Shown piece after piece: positions 8,988-17,778 of a stretch of DNA of 54,984 bases. Below the pieces are notes generated by a model. That model ran no database searches and was not told the DNA's origin. It was given only the letters and a program-made list of their open reading frames with translations. Position numbers and translations under genes: made by a program. Position 1 is the first letter of the stretch; every line of letters starts with the position of its first letter. This DNA is from Syntrophomonas zehnderi OL-4 (GTDB lineage: Bacteria; Bacillota; Syntrophomonadia; Syntrophomonadales; Syntrophomonadaceae), in assembly GCF_000983115.1 (NCBI RefSeq), contig NZ_CGIH01000025.1, positions 1 to 54,984 of the forward strand. The letters run 5' to 3'.

Positions 8988-10283
8988 ATGGAATTCAAGG
9001 AATTGCCCCCTGTAAAAGAGCAAATAATGAAATGTGTGCGCTGTGGCAAATGCCGCAGTGTCTGCCCTACTTTCGCGGAAATAAAAGATGAAACGGCAGC
9101 TCCGCGCGGTCATGTATTTATGGTGGGCATGTTAAGGGATGGCAAGGTGGAGCCCACAGAGGATGTATATAAAAGGCTGAGCAATTGTCTTATGTGTGAA
9201 ACCTGTTCGGTTAATTGTCCTTCCGGAATCGATATCCATGAACTAAATGCGGCTGCCAGGTCTTATATATATGATAAAAATCCGTCTGTGGGGAAGGAAT
9301 TGGTATTTGATACTATGTGGACCCGGCCGGGGCTTCTTAAAAACTCGGTTCGCTTAATGTGGTTTGCCCAAAAAAGCGGTCTGCAGAAACTAGGCCGAAC
9401 TATAGGTATCACCAAATTATTACCGGGCGATCTGCCCAAAGCTGAGAAGATTCTGACCGATGTTCCCTATCGAGCGGCCAAAAACCAACTAGGCGAGGTC
9501 AATCCGGCCCAGGGTGAGAAAAAATATCGGGTGGGCTATTTTTTAGGTTGCGCCACTAACCTTTTAAACCCGGAGGTTGCCAAAGCTACAGTAGAGGTTC
9601 TAACCCATAATGGCTGTGAAGTAATTATTCCCAAAGATATCAAATGCTGTGGATTACCTCATATTGCCAATGGCAAAATGGAAACCGCCCGGCAGTTGGC
9701 TGCTCACAATGTGAAGCTTTTTAATAGTTATGATTGTGATTATATAATAAGTGATTGTGCTTCCTGCTCTTCCGCCATCAGCCATAAAAATATTGAGTTT
9801 TTGCTGGGAGGATTGAAAATCGAGGATCAGGCATTTGAATTTGCTGATAAAACCATGGATTTAACCAAGTTTCTGATTGAGGTTTTGGACGTAGAACCTC
9901 CAGCCAATCCAAAGGCAAAAAAGATCAGGGTTACCTATCATGATCCCTGTCACTTGGCCAATGCCCAGGGGATCAAAGAGGAGCCTCGGGAATTGCTGCG
10001 CCGCATACCCGGCGTGGAGCTGATTGAAATGAAGGATGCTAATCGTTGCTGCGGCGGCTCGGGTACGTTCAGCCTGACCCATTATGATATGTCCATGAAA
10101 ATTTTGGATAAAAAAATGGACAATGCCATGATGACCGGTGCCACCAAACTGGCTACCTGCTGTCCCAGTTGCATGATGCAACTGCGCTTTGGAGCTAACC
10201 GTAATAATTGGGATGCAGAAGTCGTCCACCCGGTTGTTCTGCTTGCTGAATGCTATAAAAAGACCCCTGCTTTGAAAGTATAG
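8988..10283 (+). CDS. GlcF/LldE-like Fe-S oxidoreductase (two 4Fe-4S, two CCG domains)
   Basis: 431 residues. Near the N-terminus are two ferredoxin clusters, CVRCGKCRSVCP and CLMCETCSVNCP. Later come two CCG-type modules with CCGLPH and CCGGSGTF, cysteine-rich domains that bind an additional Fe-S or catalytic cluster in heterodisulfide-reductase-like proteins. It probably takes electrons from the adjacent FAD subunit and hands them to the quinone pool or another carrier. A purine-rich SD (AGGAAGGAAG) precedes the ATG. The PP-loop gene starts only 9 nt after the stop. Confidence 0.9.
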   Translation: MEFKELPPVKEQIMKCVRCGKCRSVCPTFAEIKDETAAPRGHVFMVGMLRDGKVEPTEDVYKRLSNCLMCETCSVNCPSGIDIHELNAAARSYIYDKNPSVGKELVFDTMWTRPGLLKNSVRLMWFAQKSGLQKLGRTIGITKLLPGDLPKAEKILTDVPYRAAKNQLGEVNPAQGEKKYRVGYFLGCATNLLNPEVAKATVEVLTHNGCEVIIPKDIKCCGLPHIANGKMETARQLAAHNVKLFNSYDCDYIISDCASCSSAISHKNIEFLLGGLKIEDQAFEFADKTMDLTKFLIEVLDVEPPANPKAKKIRVTYHDPCHLANAQGIKEEPRELLRRIPGVELIEMKDANRCCGGSGTFSLTHYDMSMKILDKKMDNAMMTGATKLATCCPSCMMQLRFGANRNNWDAEVVHPVVLLAECYKKTPALKV

Positions 10284-10292
10284 GTATTCTAT

Positions 10293-11027
10293 ATGGTAAA
10301 AAAGGGACTTAATAAAAAAATCTTTCGGGAAGTACGCAAAGCCAACTCAAAATATAACATGGTCGTAAGCGGTGATAAAATTGCCGTAGGACTGTCGGGA
10401 GGCAAAGACAGTGCTGCTCTGCTTTTTTTTATGTCCATGCTGCAAAAATATACACCCGTGGATTTTGATTTGATTCCCATCTATCTGGATCTGAACCTGG
10501 GAGCCGATACTAAAAGCATTGAGAATTATTGCGCTTCCCTGGAGTTGCCCTTGATTATTGAAGAAACTCATATTGCTCAGGTGGTTTTTGAAGCCCGCCA
10601 GGAAAAAAACCCCTGTTCGCTATGCTCCACTTTGCGCCGGGGAGCCCTTAACCGTATTGCCAAAAATCAGGGCTGTAATAAAGTAGCCCTAGGGCATCAT
10701 GCTGATGATGTAGTTGACACTATGCTTATGTCCATGATCTTTGAAGGTCGTTATCATCTCTTTAAACCGGTAACCTACCTGGATCGGATAGATATTACGG
10801 TCATACGGCCTCTGATTTATGTAATAGAAAGAGATATTGAAAGCTTTATTGAATCGACTGACTTTAAGGTTGTCAAAAATCCTTGCCCGGTTGATGGATA
10901 TACTATGCGGGAAGAGATGAAAAAGCTGGTGGCAGATATTGAAAACCGCTTCCCCGGTGCCCGCAAAAGGATTCTGACCAGCATAGAAAATGTAGATCGG
11001 GACAGTTTTTGGCAACCCCAGCAATAA
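10293..11027 (+). CDS. TtcA-like PP-loop ATPase (tRNA thiolation family)
   Basis: 244 residues. The PP-loop SGGKDS (in GLSGGKDSAALL) adenylates the target base. CSLC is followed by LRRGALNRIAKNQG, then ALGHHADDVVDT and a later NPCP. These match the layout of TtcA, which uses three Cys around an Fe-S cluster to 2-thiolate cytidine 32 of tRNA. It is shorter than proteobacterial TtcA, so another PP-loop thiolase role is possible. It starts 9 nt after the Fe-S oxidoreductase with a weak SD and is probably cotranscribed. Nothing links it functionally to the oxidase. Confidence 0.8.
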   Translation: MVKKGLNKKIFREVRKANSKYNMVVSGDKIAVGLSGGKDSAALLFFMSMLQKYTPVDFDLIPIYLDLNLGADTKSIENYCASLELPLIIEETHIAQVVFEARQEKNPCSLCSTLRRGALNRIAKNQGCNKVALGHHADDVVDTMLMSMIFEGRYHLFKPVTYLDRIDITVIRPLIYVIERDIESFIESTDFKVVKNPCPVDGYTMREEMKKLVADIENRFPGARKRILTSIENVDRDSFWQPQQ

Positions 11028-11034
11028 TAATATA

Positions 11035-11070
11035 GAACGTTTGTTTTTTAAACCTATTCTATGCTATAAT
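11035..11070 (+). promoter_or_regulatory. lexA promoter with LexA (SOS) box
   Basis: GAAC-N4-GTTT at 11035-11046 differs by one base from the Gram-positive SOS core GAAC-N4-GTTC. It overlaps a -35-like TTGTTT (11041-11046). A perfect TATAAT sits at 11065-11070 after an 18-nt spacer. Autorepression by LexA is the expected consequence. Confidence 0.65.
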
Positions 11071-11094
11071 TTAACAAAAACTCGGAGGTAGCAT

Positions 11095-11715
11095 ATGACC
11101 CGGCTTGATTCTCTAAATGAACGGCAACGCCAAATCCTACAGTTCATCCAGAAAAAAACCAAGACTCAGGGTTATCCCCCTTCGGTTCGGGAAATCGGAG
11201 CAGCCGTTGGACTAAAATCCAGTTCCACTGTGCATATGTATTTAGTGCAACTCGAGGAGAAAGGTTATATAAAAAGAGATCCCTCCAAACCCCGAGCAAT
11301 TATCGTTGTTCAGGACGAACCAGAAGAAACTTTTGAAAATAATGTGCGCCATATCCCGGTACTGGGCAAAGTAGCAGCCGGCGCACCTATCCTGGCTGAA
11401 GAAAATATCGACAGTTATATGGCCGTGCCGGTAGATTTATTGGGCAATGGCAATTACTATATCCTCCGTGTTAAGGGAGACAGCATGGTTGATGCCGGTA
11501 TTTTAGATAATGATTACGTTATTGTGCGGGAACAAAGGGATGCCGCCAATGGAGAAATCGTAGTGGCCTTGTTGGAAGATGAGGCAACTGTGAAAAGGTA
11601 TTATAAAATGTCCGATCATTACAAGCTACAACCGGAAAACAGCGCCCTGCAGCCAATTATTACCCGCGAGCTGACCATTCTAGGCAAAGTTGCCGGCCTG
11701 CTGCGCAGAATATAA
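11095..11715 (+). CDS. lexA: SOS repressor LexA
   Basis: 206 residues, a standard length. The N-terminal winged helix-turn-helix (about 1-70) binds the SOS box. The linker contains the self-cleavage site A95-G96 in KVAAGAPIL. The catalytic dyad is S130 (KGDSMVDAGI) and K167 (EATVKRYY). RecA filaments stimulate cleavage after DNA damage. The start ATG follows CTCGGAGGTAGCAT. It converges on glnA with a strong hairpin between them. The cell-division inhibitor yneA, often next to lexA in bacilli, is not present here. Confidence 0.97.
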   Translation: MTRLDSLNERQRQILQFIQKKTKTQGYPPSVREIGAAVGLKSSSTVHMYLVQLEEKGYIKRDPSKPRAIIVVQDEPEETFENNVRHIPVLGKVAAGAPILAEENIDSYMAVPVDLLGNGNYYILRVKGDSMVDAGILDNDYVIVREQRDAANGEIVVALLEDEATVKRYYKMSDHYKLQPENSALQPIITRELTILGKVAGLLRRI

Positions 11716-11719
11716 GTTA

Positions 11720-11750
11720 AGGGGATGGGGTTTTCTTAACCCCATCCCCT
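11720..11750. terminator. Bidirectional hairpin between lexA and glnA
   Basis: A perfect 13-bp stem (AGGGGATGGGGTT pairing with AACCCCATCCCCT) with a 5-nt loop sits between two convergent genes, 5 nt after the lexA stop. It probably serves both. Neither side has a long U-tract. Confidence 0.8.
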
Positions 11751-11767
11751 GGTGTTATTGCGGTTGG

Positions 11768-13096
11768 CTAGAATTTGGCCAGATACTCATCTATTTCCCA
11801 ATCATAGACCCGGGAGCTGTAGTTTTCCCACTCCTTCATTTTGGCGGCCACAAAACGGGAGAAGATATGTTTTCCCAAAGCTTCCTGCACTACTTCATCT
11901 TCACTCAATTCATGCAGAGCCTCGTATAGGTTTTCCGGCAATGACAGAATACCGTGTTCTTTGCGGGAAGCCAGATCCATTTCGTAAATATTCTGTTCAA
12001 CCGATGCCGGAGGATCAATTTGCTTTTTGATTCCTTCCAGACCTGCTTTTAAAATAACCGCCAGTCCCAGGTATGGATTGCAGGTGGGATCAGGATGACG
12101 CACTTCAATCCTGGTTCCGATACCACGGCGAGCCGGTATCCTGATAAGCGGGCTGCGGTTTTGGTGAGACCAGGCAATGTATACGGGGGCTTCATAGCCG
12201 GGAACTAAACGTTTGTAGGAATTAACGGTTGGATTAGTGATGGCGCAAATGGCTCGGGCATGTTTGATTACTCCGCCAATAAAGTAACGACAGGTATCAC
12301 TTAGTCCGTCCTCCTTATCGGGATCATAGAAGATATTAACACCATCTTTAAATAAGGAACAGTGCATATGCATACCGGATCCGCTAATGCCATAAACCGG
12401 TTTGGGCATAAACGTAGCATGCAGGCCATGGCGCTGAGCCACCGTTCGCACAGCAATTCTGAAGGTAACTATATTATCGGCCGTTTTTAAGGCCTCTGCA
12501 TATTTAAAGTCAATTTCGTGTTGTCCGGGGGCTACTTCGTGATGAGCAGCTTCTATCTCAAAACCCAATGTCTGCAGGGTTTCCACCATATCCCGGCGCG
12601 CTTCTTCCCCTTTGTCCACCGGAGGCAGATCAAAATAACCGGCTTTATCATTGGTTTCCAAGGTAGGTAATCCATTGTGATCAAGATTAAACAAGAAAAA
12701 CTCCGGTTCCGGTCCAACCTGCATCGTATACCCCATGGCTAGGGCTTCTTTTAAAACCTTGCTTAAGGCATAACGGGGGCTTCCCTCAAAAGGCTGGTCG
12801 TTAGCATCTGATATATCGCAGATAATACGGGCGGTTTTACCAGAGGAAGTAGGGCTGGTCCAGGGCAGAATCAGGAAGGTATCCGGGTCAGGTTTCAAAT
12901 ACATATCGGATTCCTCGATCCTCACAAAACCTTCAATCGAAGATCCATCGAACATCAGTTCTCCATCCAGGGCTTTTTCCAATTGATCAACGGTAATGGA
13001 AATAGCCTTTAGCACACCCATAATATCAGTAAACTGAAGCCTAATAAACTGTATGTTTTCTTCCCGAGCCTTTTGCATAATATATGCCTTATCCAT
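11768..13096 (-). CDS. glnA: Glutamine synthetase, type I alpha
   Basis: 442 residues, the length of the GSI-alpha class of Firmicutes and Thermotogae. Motifs are FDGSSIEGFVRIEESDM, the ATP/metal region MQVGPEPEFFLF, the catalytic HHEVAPGQHEID and NRSPLIRIP. It forms glutamine from glutamate, ammonia and ATP. This class is normally controlled by feedback inhibition and GlnR rather than adenylylation; no glnR accompanies it here. The ATG has AGGAGG 6 nt upstream. It lies downstream of the DUF456 and ynbB-like genes on the same strand. Confidence 0.97.
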   Translation of the reverse strand: MDKAYIMQKAREENIQFIRLQFTDIMGVLKAISITVDQLEKALDGELMFDGSSIEGFVRIEESDMYLKPDPDTFLILPWTSPTSSGKTARIICDISDANDQPFEGSPRYALSKVLKEALAMGYTMQVGPEPEFFLFNLDHNGLPTLETNDKAGYFDLPPVDKGEEARRDMVETLQTLGFEIEAAHHEVAPGQHEIDFKYAEALKTADNIVTFRIAVRTVAQRHGLHATFMPKPVYGISGSGMHMHCSLFKDGVNIFYDPDKEDGLSDTCRYFIGGVIKHARAICAITNPTVNSYKRLVPGYEAPVYIAWSHQNRSPLIRIPARRGIGTRIEVRHPDPTCNPYLGLAVILKAGLEGIKKQIDPPASVEQNIYEMDLASRKEHGILSLPENLYEALHELSEDEVVQEALGKHIFSRFVAAKMKEWENYSSRVYDWEIDEYLAKF

Positions 13097-13155
13097 AAAA
13101 AACCTCCTGTAGATTAGAGTTTATAGAAAATCCCGAACAAACTGATTTACCTGTA

Positions 13156-13635
13156 TTAAAAGATTACGACTAAAAATGAAATCAGCATGATTATCCCAAT
13201 CAATAGATTAAACAGCAAACCGGAGAAGATCCCGACTATAGTACCCAGCCCTATCCGCACAGCCGCTACAATATCTTTACCAGCCAGTACCTCCCCCATC
13301 ACCGCACCGATCCAGGGGCCAACCAGAATACCCAGGGGAGGAAAGATAAATATACCTGCCATCGTTCCGATTAATGCCCCTATAACGCCATTTTTGGTTG
13401 ATCCGTAGTACTTGGCTCCCAAGGTGGAGGACAGGTATTCAACCGCCAGTGATAAGATGGCCAGTCCACCCATTACGGCCAGATAGGTCGTACCTATGGA
13501 GTGAAAACCCTCGTACCATCCATACCCCAAAATAGCAATAAAAATCAGAGGTATACCCGGTATAAAGGGTATAATTGTTCCTGCAATCCCTAACAGGATC
13601 CCAATAATGGCCAAAACGACCGCACCAATGTTTAT
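13156..13635 (-). CDS. DUF456 family small membrane protein (apparent ATA start)
   Basis: 159 residues if started at ATA 13635. Nearly the whole protein is hydrophobic, with Gly-rich helices (IIPFIPGIPLIFIAILGYGWYEGF, shown in part: PFIPGIPLIF) typical of DUF456. No biochemical function is established for the family. Start choice: AAGGAGG (13644-13650) lies 8 nt before ATA at 13633-13635, which would begin (M)NIGAVVLAIIG. The first conventional start, TTG at 13612-13614, is about 30 nt from the SD and would cut into the first membrane helix. ATT at 13627-13629 is another option. It sits between ynbB-like and glnA, where bacilli carry glnR. Confidence 0.75.
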   Translation of the reverse strand: MNIGAVVLAIIGILLGIAGTIIPFIPGIPLIFIAILGYGWYEGFHSIGTTYLAVMGGLAILSLAVEYLSSTLGAKYYGSTKNGVIGALIGTMAGIFIFPPLGILVGPWIGAVMGEVLAGKDIVAAVRIGLGTIVGIFSGLLFNLLIGIIMLISFLVVIF

Positions 13636-13650
13636 AAGACGAACCTCCTT

Positions 13651-14904
13651 TTACTGGCGCTTTTCCCTCTTAAAATTATCCACCAGTTGCCAAGCTGTAT
13701 AACGTCCATGCTCATATGTTAATGCACCCTGGAAATATACTGTGTAAGGCTCCCGCAGCGGAGCGTCACAGGATAGTTCAATCGAGGAGCCCTGAACGAA
13801 AGTACCGGCAGCCATAACCACCCGGTCAGCATAGCCAGGCATACCAGCATACTCTAGTTTTACATCACTATCCACCGGCGAAGTACTTTGCACAATCTGG
13901 CAAAAACGGATAACCTCGTCAGCGGTATTCATCTGGATTGCTTGGACAATATCCCCGCGTCTGTCATTCCAACGTGGAGAGACTTCGTAACCACATTGTT
14001 CGAAAACATACGCCAGCAGGCAGGCGGTTTTTATTGCCTGGAGCACCACATGAGGGGCCAGGAATAATCCCTGATACAGCAAACGGTTATTGGCCAGGCT
14101 GGCACCCAGTTCTTTGCCTAACCCGGGGGCTGTGACATGATATGCTACTTCCTCGACCAAATCCTTGCGTCCTAAAACGTATCCGCCTGCAGGTGCCAAA
14201 CCTCCGCCGGGGTTTTTTATCAAGGAGCCCGCCATTAAATCTGCTCCCAGTTGGGTGGGTTCATGTTGCTCGACAAATTCTCCATAGCAATTATCCACAA
14301 AAATAATAATATCTTTATTAACCTGGCGAATGACCTTAATTATCTGTTCAATTTGCTCTACCCGTAGAGGCGGACGCAGACTGTAGCCCCGGGAGCGTTG
14401 GATGAGCACCATACGGGTATCGGCTTTTATTCCAGCGCGAATGGCTTCTAGATCAGGTTCTCCGTTGCTGTGCAAAGCAATTTCCCGGTAACGTATGCCG
14501 CGCTCTATCAAACTGCCCTTATGTGCTGTTTTAACCCCTATCACGTTAAGCAAGGTATCATACGGACTGCCCACTGCCGAAAGAAGTTCATCACCCGGAC
14601 GCAAAACCGCCATCAGACAAGCCGATATCGCATGTGTTCCTGATACTATTTGCGAGCGTACCATAGCGTCTTCGGCTCCAAAAATCTGGGCATAAATACT
14701 CTCTAGTTCATCGCGGCTTAGGTCTTGGTAACCATAGCCGGTGGTATTAGTAAAATGGCTGTCCCTAACCCGATGATCCTGCAGTGCTTTAAGCACCTTC
14801 TGCTGGTTGTTAAAAGCCGTTTCTTCATAGAATTGGAAAATCGTCTGCATTTCCTTTTCAGCCGAACGAATAAAACGTAAAGACTCCAAAAAAAAAAGCA
14901 CCAC
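13651..14904 (-). CDS. YnbB-like PLP enzyme (methionine gamma-lyase/aluminium resistance family)
   Basis: Up to 417 residues. It is a fold-type I aminotransferase-like protein of the PF06838 family. HFTNTTGYGYQDLSRDELESIYA, given in part as GYGYQDLSRDELE, is the family N-terminal signature. SQIVSGTHAI is the PLP-phosphate region. FVDNCYGEF holds the PLP-ring Asp, and SLIKNPGGGLAP the Schiff-base Lys. The true activity is unsettled; annotations range from C-S lyase to aluminium resistance. The 5' end is uncertain: a ~10-base A/T run lies just inside the listed GTG, and a TTG or ATG slightly downstream is possible. In bacilli the homologue sits just before glnR-glnA, matching this position. Confidence 0.85.
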   Translation of the reverse strand: MVLFFLESLRFIRSAEKEMQTIFQFYEETAFNNQQKVLKALQDHRVRDSHFTNTTGYGYQDLSRDELESIYAQIFGAEDAMVRSQIVSGTHAISACLMAVLRPGDELLSAVGSPYDTLLNVIGVKTAHKGSLIERGIRYREIALHSNGEPDLEAIRAGIKADTRMVLIQRSRGYSLRPPLRVEQIEQIIKVIRQVNKDIIIFVDNCYGEFVEQHEPTQLGADLMAGSLIKNPGGGLAPAGGYVLGRKDLVEEVAYHVTAPGLGKELGASLANNRLLYQGLFLAPHVVLQAIKTACLLAYVFEQCGYEVSPRWNDRRGDIVQAIQMNTADEVIRFCQIVQSTSPVDSDVKLEYAGMPGYADRVVMAAGTFVQGSSIELSCDAPLREPYTVYFQGALTYEHGRYTAWQLVDNFKREKRQ

Positions 14905-15020
14905 TTTCTAAAGGAAATTCGTTATTTCCCTAGTCTATCATATTATAATCATCATGCAAGCAGGTTTGCCAGGTATACAATAAACAGGCGAGGGAGTATA
15001 TTGTCTTTCCTGCGCAGATC

Positions 15021-15863
15021 TTAGATTGGCTGCATAGTGGCGGAAATGTCCAGGGGGCGCCCGAAATACATGGAGGTTGTTACGATGCCGTCAACGCCCG
15101 TTGCGGCATATTCGACAACATTGGTCTCCTTTATTCCCCCAGCTGCGATCAAAAGCAGCTTAGGATAAGCGGTTTTAATTTCCTCGATTATAATCTTAAG
15201 ATTATCCGCAGACAGCTTGTCAAATTGCAGGCCATCTACTCCGGCCGCTGCCATTAGCAGGGCATCATCCAGGTTCTGAACCTCAACGATTATTTTTTTC
15301 TCGCAGGCCTGTTTTTTAAGCCCGGGAATTTTAAAACTCAGTTCCTGCATTCCGCCCAGGAAATTGATGTGTTGAGGAAATATCAATACGGTTTCCGATA
15401 ATCCCAGCCGATGAGGAAAACCTCCTCCTGCTATTACGGATTTGATAGCTAGTTCTCGGGTTCCGGGAAACATTTTTCGGGTGGAAAGGATATTAATGTC
15501 GGGATTAACATTGCGGGCTTTATCCAGTAAGGTGCGGGTGCGGCTTGCAATCCCGCTGCAGTATTCCAAAATGTTAAGGCAGACTTTCCAGGCATAATGC
15601 AGACTGGAAGCCTTTCCGGTAGCCTCCAGAAAAGGCTGGCCCGGCTCCACCATGGTTCCACTAGGTATAAGCAAGTCTGTCTGGGCTCCCAGCTTAGAAA
15701 AGATGCGGTCTGCTTCCTCACAGCCACAGATCACTCCTTTTTCCCTGGTCGCAAAAGATATCTTACCGAGTGTTTGCCCAATATCAAGCAAAACGGTGGT
15801 CAAATCTAGATATGGCACATCTTCATGAATAAAGCGTTCCAGGCTCTCATCGCTAATATACAT
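15021..15863 (-). CDS. ModD-like nicotinate-nucleotide pyrophosphorylase paralogue
   Basis: 280 residues, with the quinolinate phosphoribosyltransferase fold: N-terminal sandwich (HEDVPYLDLTT, ATREKGVICG), then a barrel with STRKMFPGTRELA, FPHRLGLSETVLI, VEVQN and VDGLQFDKLS. The wording of the motifs (KMFPGTRELAIKSVIAGGG) fits ModD rather than NadC, and no nadA/nadB are nearby. ModD genes accompany molybdate transport in other bacteria, but their reaction is unproven. SD AGGAGG lies 7 nt before the ATG. It is the last gene of the transporter operon, 104 nt after the permease. NAD synthesis as a NadC stand-in remains the alternative. Confidence 0.8.
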   Translation of the reverse strand: MYISDESLERFIHEDVPYLDLTTVLLDIGQTLGKISFATREKGVICGCEEADRIFSKLGAQTDLLIPSGTMVEPGQPFLEATGKASSLHYAWKVCLNILEYCSGIASRTRTLLDKARNVNPDINILSTRKMFPGTRELAIKSVIAGGGFPHRLGLSETVLIFPQHINFLGGMQELSFKIPGLKKQACEKKIIVEVQNLDDALLMAAAGVDGLQFDKLSADNLKIIIEEIKTAYPKLLLIAAGGIKETNVVEYAATGVDGIVTTSMYFGRPLDISATMQPI

Positions 15864-15967
15864 GGCTTTACCTCCTTTTTTTGCATAATGGCAGGATTCA
15901 TACCAGCAAATAAGATCAGCGGCAAGTGATCCACCATTATGTCCCGTTCCTTCATTTGTGGGCCCAA

Positions 15968-16747
15968 CTAGCCGGCAGTTGGACTATTTAACTGTTTAGT
16001 CCGGTTCACAGAACGTTTCAGTGGTCTTATAATTATAAATTCCAAGCTGATAAGTATTGTGAGCAGTACCAATACCCAGGCAAACAGCTGGTCGGTCTCC
16101 AGATAAGCACGGGTGATTGCCACCCTTTGCCCCATTCCTTCACGCGCCCCCAGCATCTCCGCCATAATCGTCAGACGGATTGACGAAGCCATGGCCAGCG
16201 AAAAACCGGCAATCAAACCATGTTTCATACCAGGAAGATAAATCTTTTTAACTTTTTGCAGCAGCGGCAAACGATAGACCTGTGCCATCTCCAGTAAAGC
16301 ACGATCAATAGTTTTAATCCCTTCCATGGTATTTATATGCATTATCGGAAATACCAGCAAGGCCACTAAAAACACCGTCATTTTATCACCCATCCCCAAC
16401 CAAACCATGGCCATGGTCACAAAGATAATTGCCGGTACCGCCAGTAAAAAGCTAATTAACGGCTGCATCAGCCATTCCAGACGCTGAAAACATCCGGCCA
16501 GAAAACCGCTTAAAAACCCGCACATGATACCCAGACTCAACCCGCAGATCTGGCGGCGAAAAGTAATCAACAGGTTTTCGCCTAATTCGCCGGTTTTTAT
16601 AAGCAACCCAATAGCCCGCAGGGTGTCTGCCGGTGATGGAACCAACACCGCGCCATAGACCATGGACAGAAACTGCCAGCCCAGCACCAGCAAACCTACC
16701 CCGCAGAAATAATAAACCTTACTTGAACTGATAGTAGAATTTGGCAT
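15968..16747 (-). CDS. ABC transporter permease, NitT/TauT (SsuC) family
   Basis: About 259 residues with roughly six membrane segments. The cytoplasmic coupling region MEGIKTIDRALLEMAQVY, in short EMAQVYRLP...KVKKIYLPG, is the EAA-like loop that contacts the ATPase. ASSIRLTIMAEMLG-type sequence is characteristic of taurine/sulfonate/nitrate-class permeases. The ATG at 16747 is preferred because GGAGG lies 11 nt upstream. It overlaps the 3' end of the lipoprotein gene by 29 nt. It forms a complete importer with the next two entries; substrate unknown. Confidence 0.88.
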   Translation of the reverse strand: MPNSTISSSKVYYFCGVGLLVLGWQFLSMVYGAVLVPSPADTLRAIGLLIKTGELGENLLITFRRQICGLSLGIMCGFLSGFLAGCFQRLEWLMQPLISFLLAVPAIIFVTMAMVWLGMGDKMTVFLVALLVFPIMHINTMEGIKTIDRALLEMAQVYRLPLLQKVKKIYLPGMKHGLIAGFSLAMASSIRLTIMAEMLGAREGMGQRVAITRAYLETDQLFAWVLVLLTILISLEFIIIRPLKRSVNRTKQLNSPTAG

Positions 16748-17753
16748 CAGGCAATTTGCCTCCAAAGGCTTGCAAGCCGGCAGTTTGACTCAATTCCTTA
16801 AAGAAAGCCTCTATTTCTGCCTGACAATCAGCACCATGTTCAGGTTTTAGGCGGGCATATTTCATGGATTCGCTGACTGCCTGCGCCTTCATCGTGGGAA
16901 CATGTTTTTCCACGATAGGACTAATCTCCTGACTGTTTTTGTTTACGTAATCAGCAGTTTCGATGTAGATCTTTTCAAAACCGCCTGCCTGTGCCGGGGT
17001 TAAACCGGTATCATTTATTACGATTATTCCGGCCATTGGCATGCGCGCCTGCTCTTGTCCCGGAAGTTTGTTCCATTCCTTGGTCAGATCCAAAACCCGA
17101 AACAACTCCCGTCCGTTTTTCTTAGTATTTAAAGCCGCGATGCTGGATTGCGGCTCATTTAAAACCGCATATTTTAACTGGCCATCTGCCAAGCGCGCAG
17201 ATGCTTCAGGCATATCCAGATAGGTCAGGGTTAAATCAGTATCAGGATTTATGTTGTTTTTAATAAGCAAATGTCTGAATATCAGATCTTGAATACCGCC
17301 TCTGCCGGTTAGGGCAACTTCCTTGCCTTTTAGATCGGACAGGTTTTTTATACTGTCATCGGTACTCATAACGTATAGCATTCCCCAAACAGTAACGGAA
17401 AGTAGTTGCACTCCCAGACCCTTGTTGTAACAAAGCAAGGCATTGCTCATCGGAGTGCTGCAAAGCTGCACTTCTTTGGCAGTAATCATGGCGGTTAATT
17501 GCTCGCCGTTTTGCCAGGGTTTGAGCACAATCTGGCTGTTTTTTTCGGCCATTTGCGCTAAAGGATATGTAACTGGGCCAGGAGCACTCCCGATAGTAAG
17601 TTTAAGATCTTCGAGTTTGACTGTATCTTCGGACTGTTTGGCAGGAAGGGCATTGTTTGCTGATTCTATATCAGTTTTCTGTCCGCAACCTGACAAGGCT
17701 ACAATTAATACGAGACACAACAATACAGTAATACGTTTATTATTGATCTTCAT
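16719..17753 (-). CDS. NMT1/TauA-type substrate-binding lipoprotein
   Basis: 344 residues. A hydrophobic N-terminus ends in the lipobox L-S-G-C with the lipidated Cys at position 23, so the mature protein is membrane-anchored outside the cell. The body has the periplasmic-binding fold of the NitT/TauT class: GSAPGPVTYPLAQM, LKGKEVALTGRGGIQD, then LADGQLKYAVLNEP. Members bind nitrate, taurine, thiamine precursors and other small ligands; nothing here fixes which. GGGGGAATTAGAA precedes the ATG. The ATPase gene ends 25 nt upstream in the same operon. Confidence 0.9.
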   Translation of the reverse strand: MKINNKRITVLLCLVLIVALSGCGQKTDIESANNALPAKQSEDTVKLEDLKLTIGSAPGPVTYPLAQMAEKNSQIVLKPWQNGEQLTAMITAKEVQLCSTPMSNALLCYNKGLGVQLLSVTVWGMLYVMSTDDSIKNLSDLKGKEVALTGRGGIQDLIFRHLLIKNNINPDTDLTLTYLDMPEASARLADGQLKYAVLNEPQSSIAALNTKKNGRELFRVLDLTKEWNKLPGQEQARMPMAGIIVINDTGLTPAQAGGFEKIYIETADYVNKNSQEISPIVEKHVPTMKAQAVSESMKYARLKPEHGADCQAEIEAFFKELSQTAGLQAFGGKLPDAKFYYQFK

Positions 17754-17778
17754 TTCTAATTCCCCCGACTTTTTAAAA

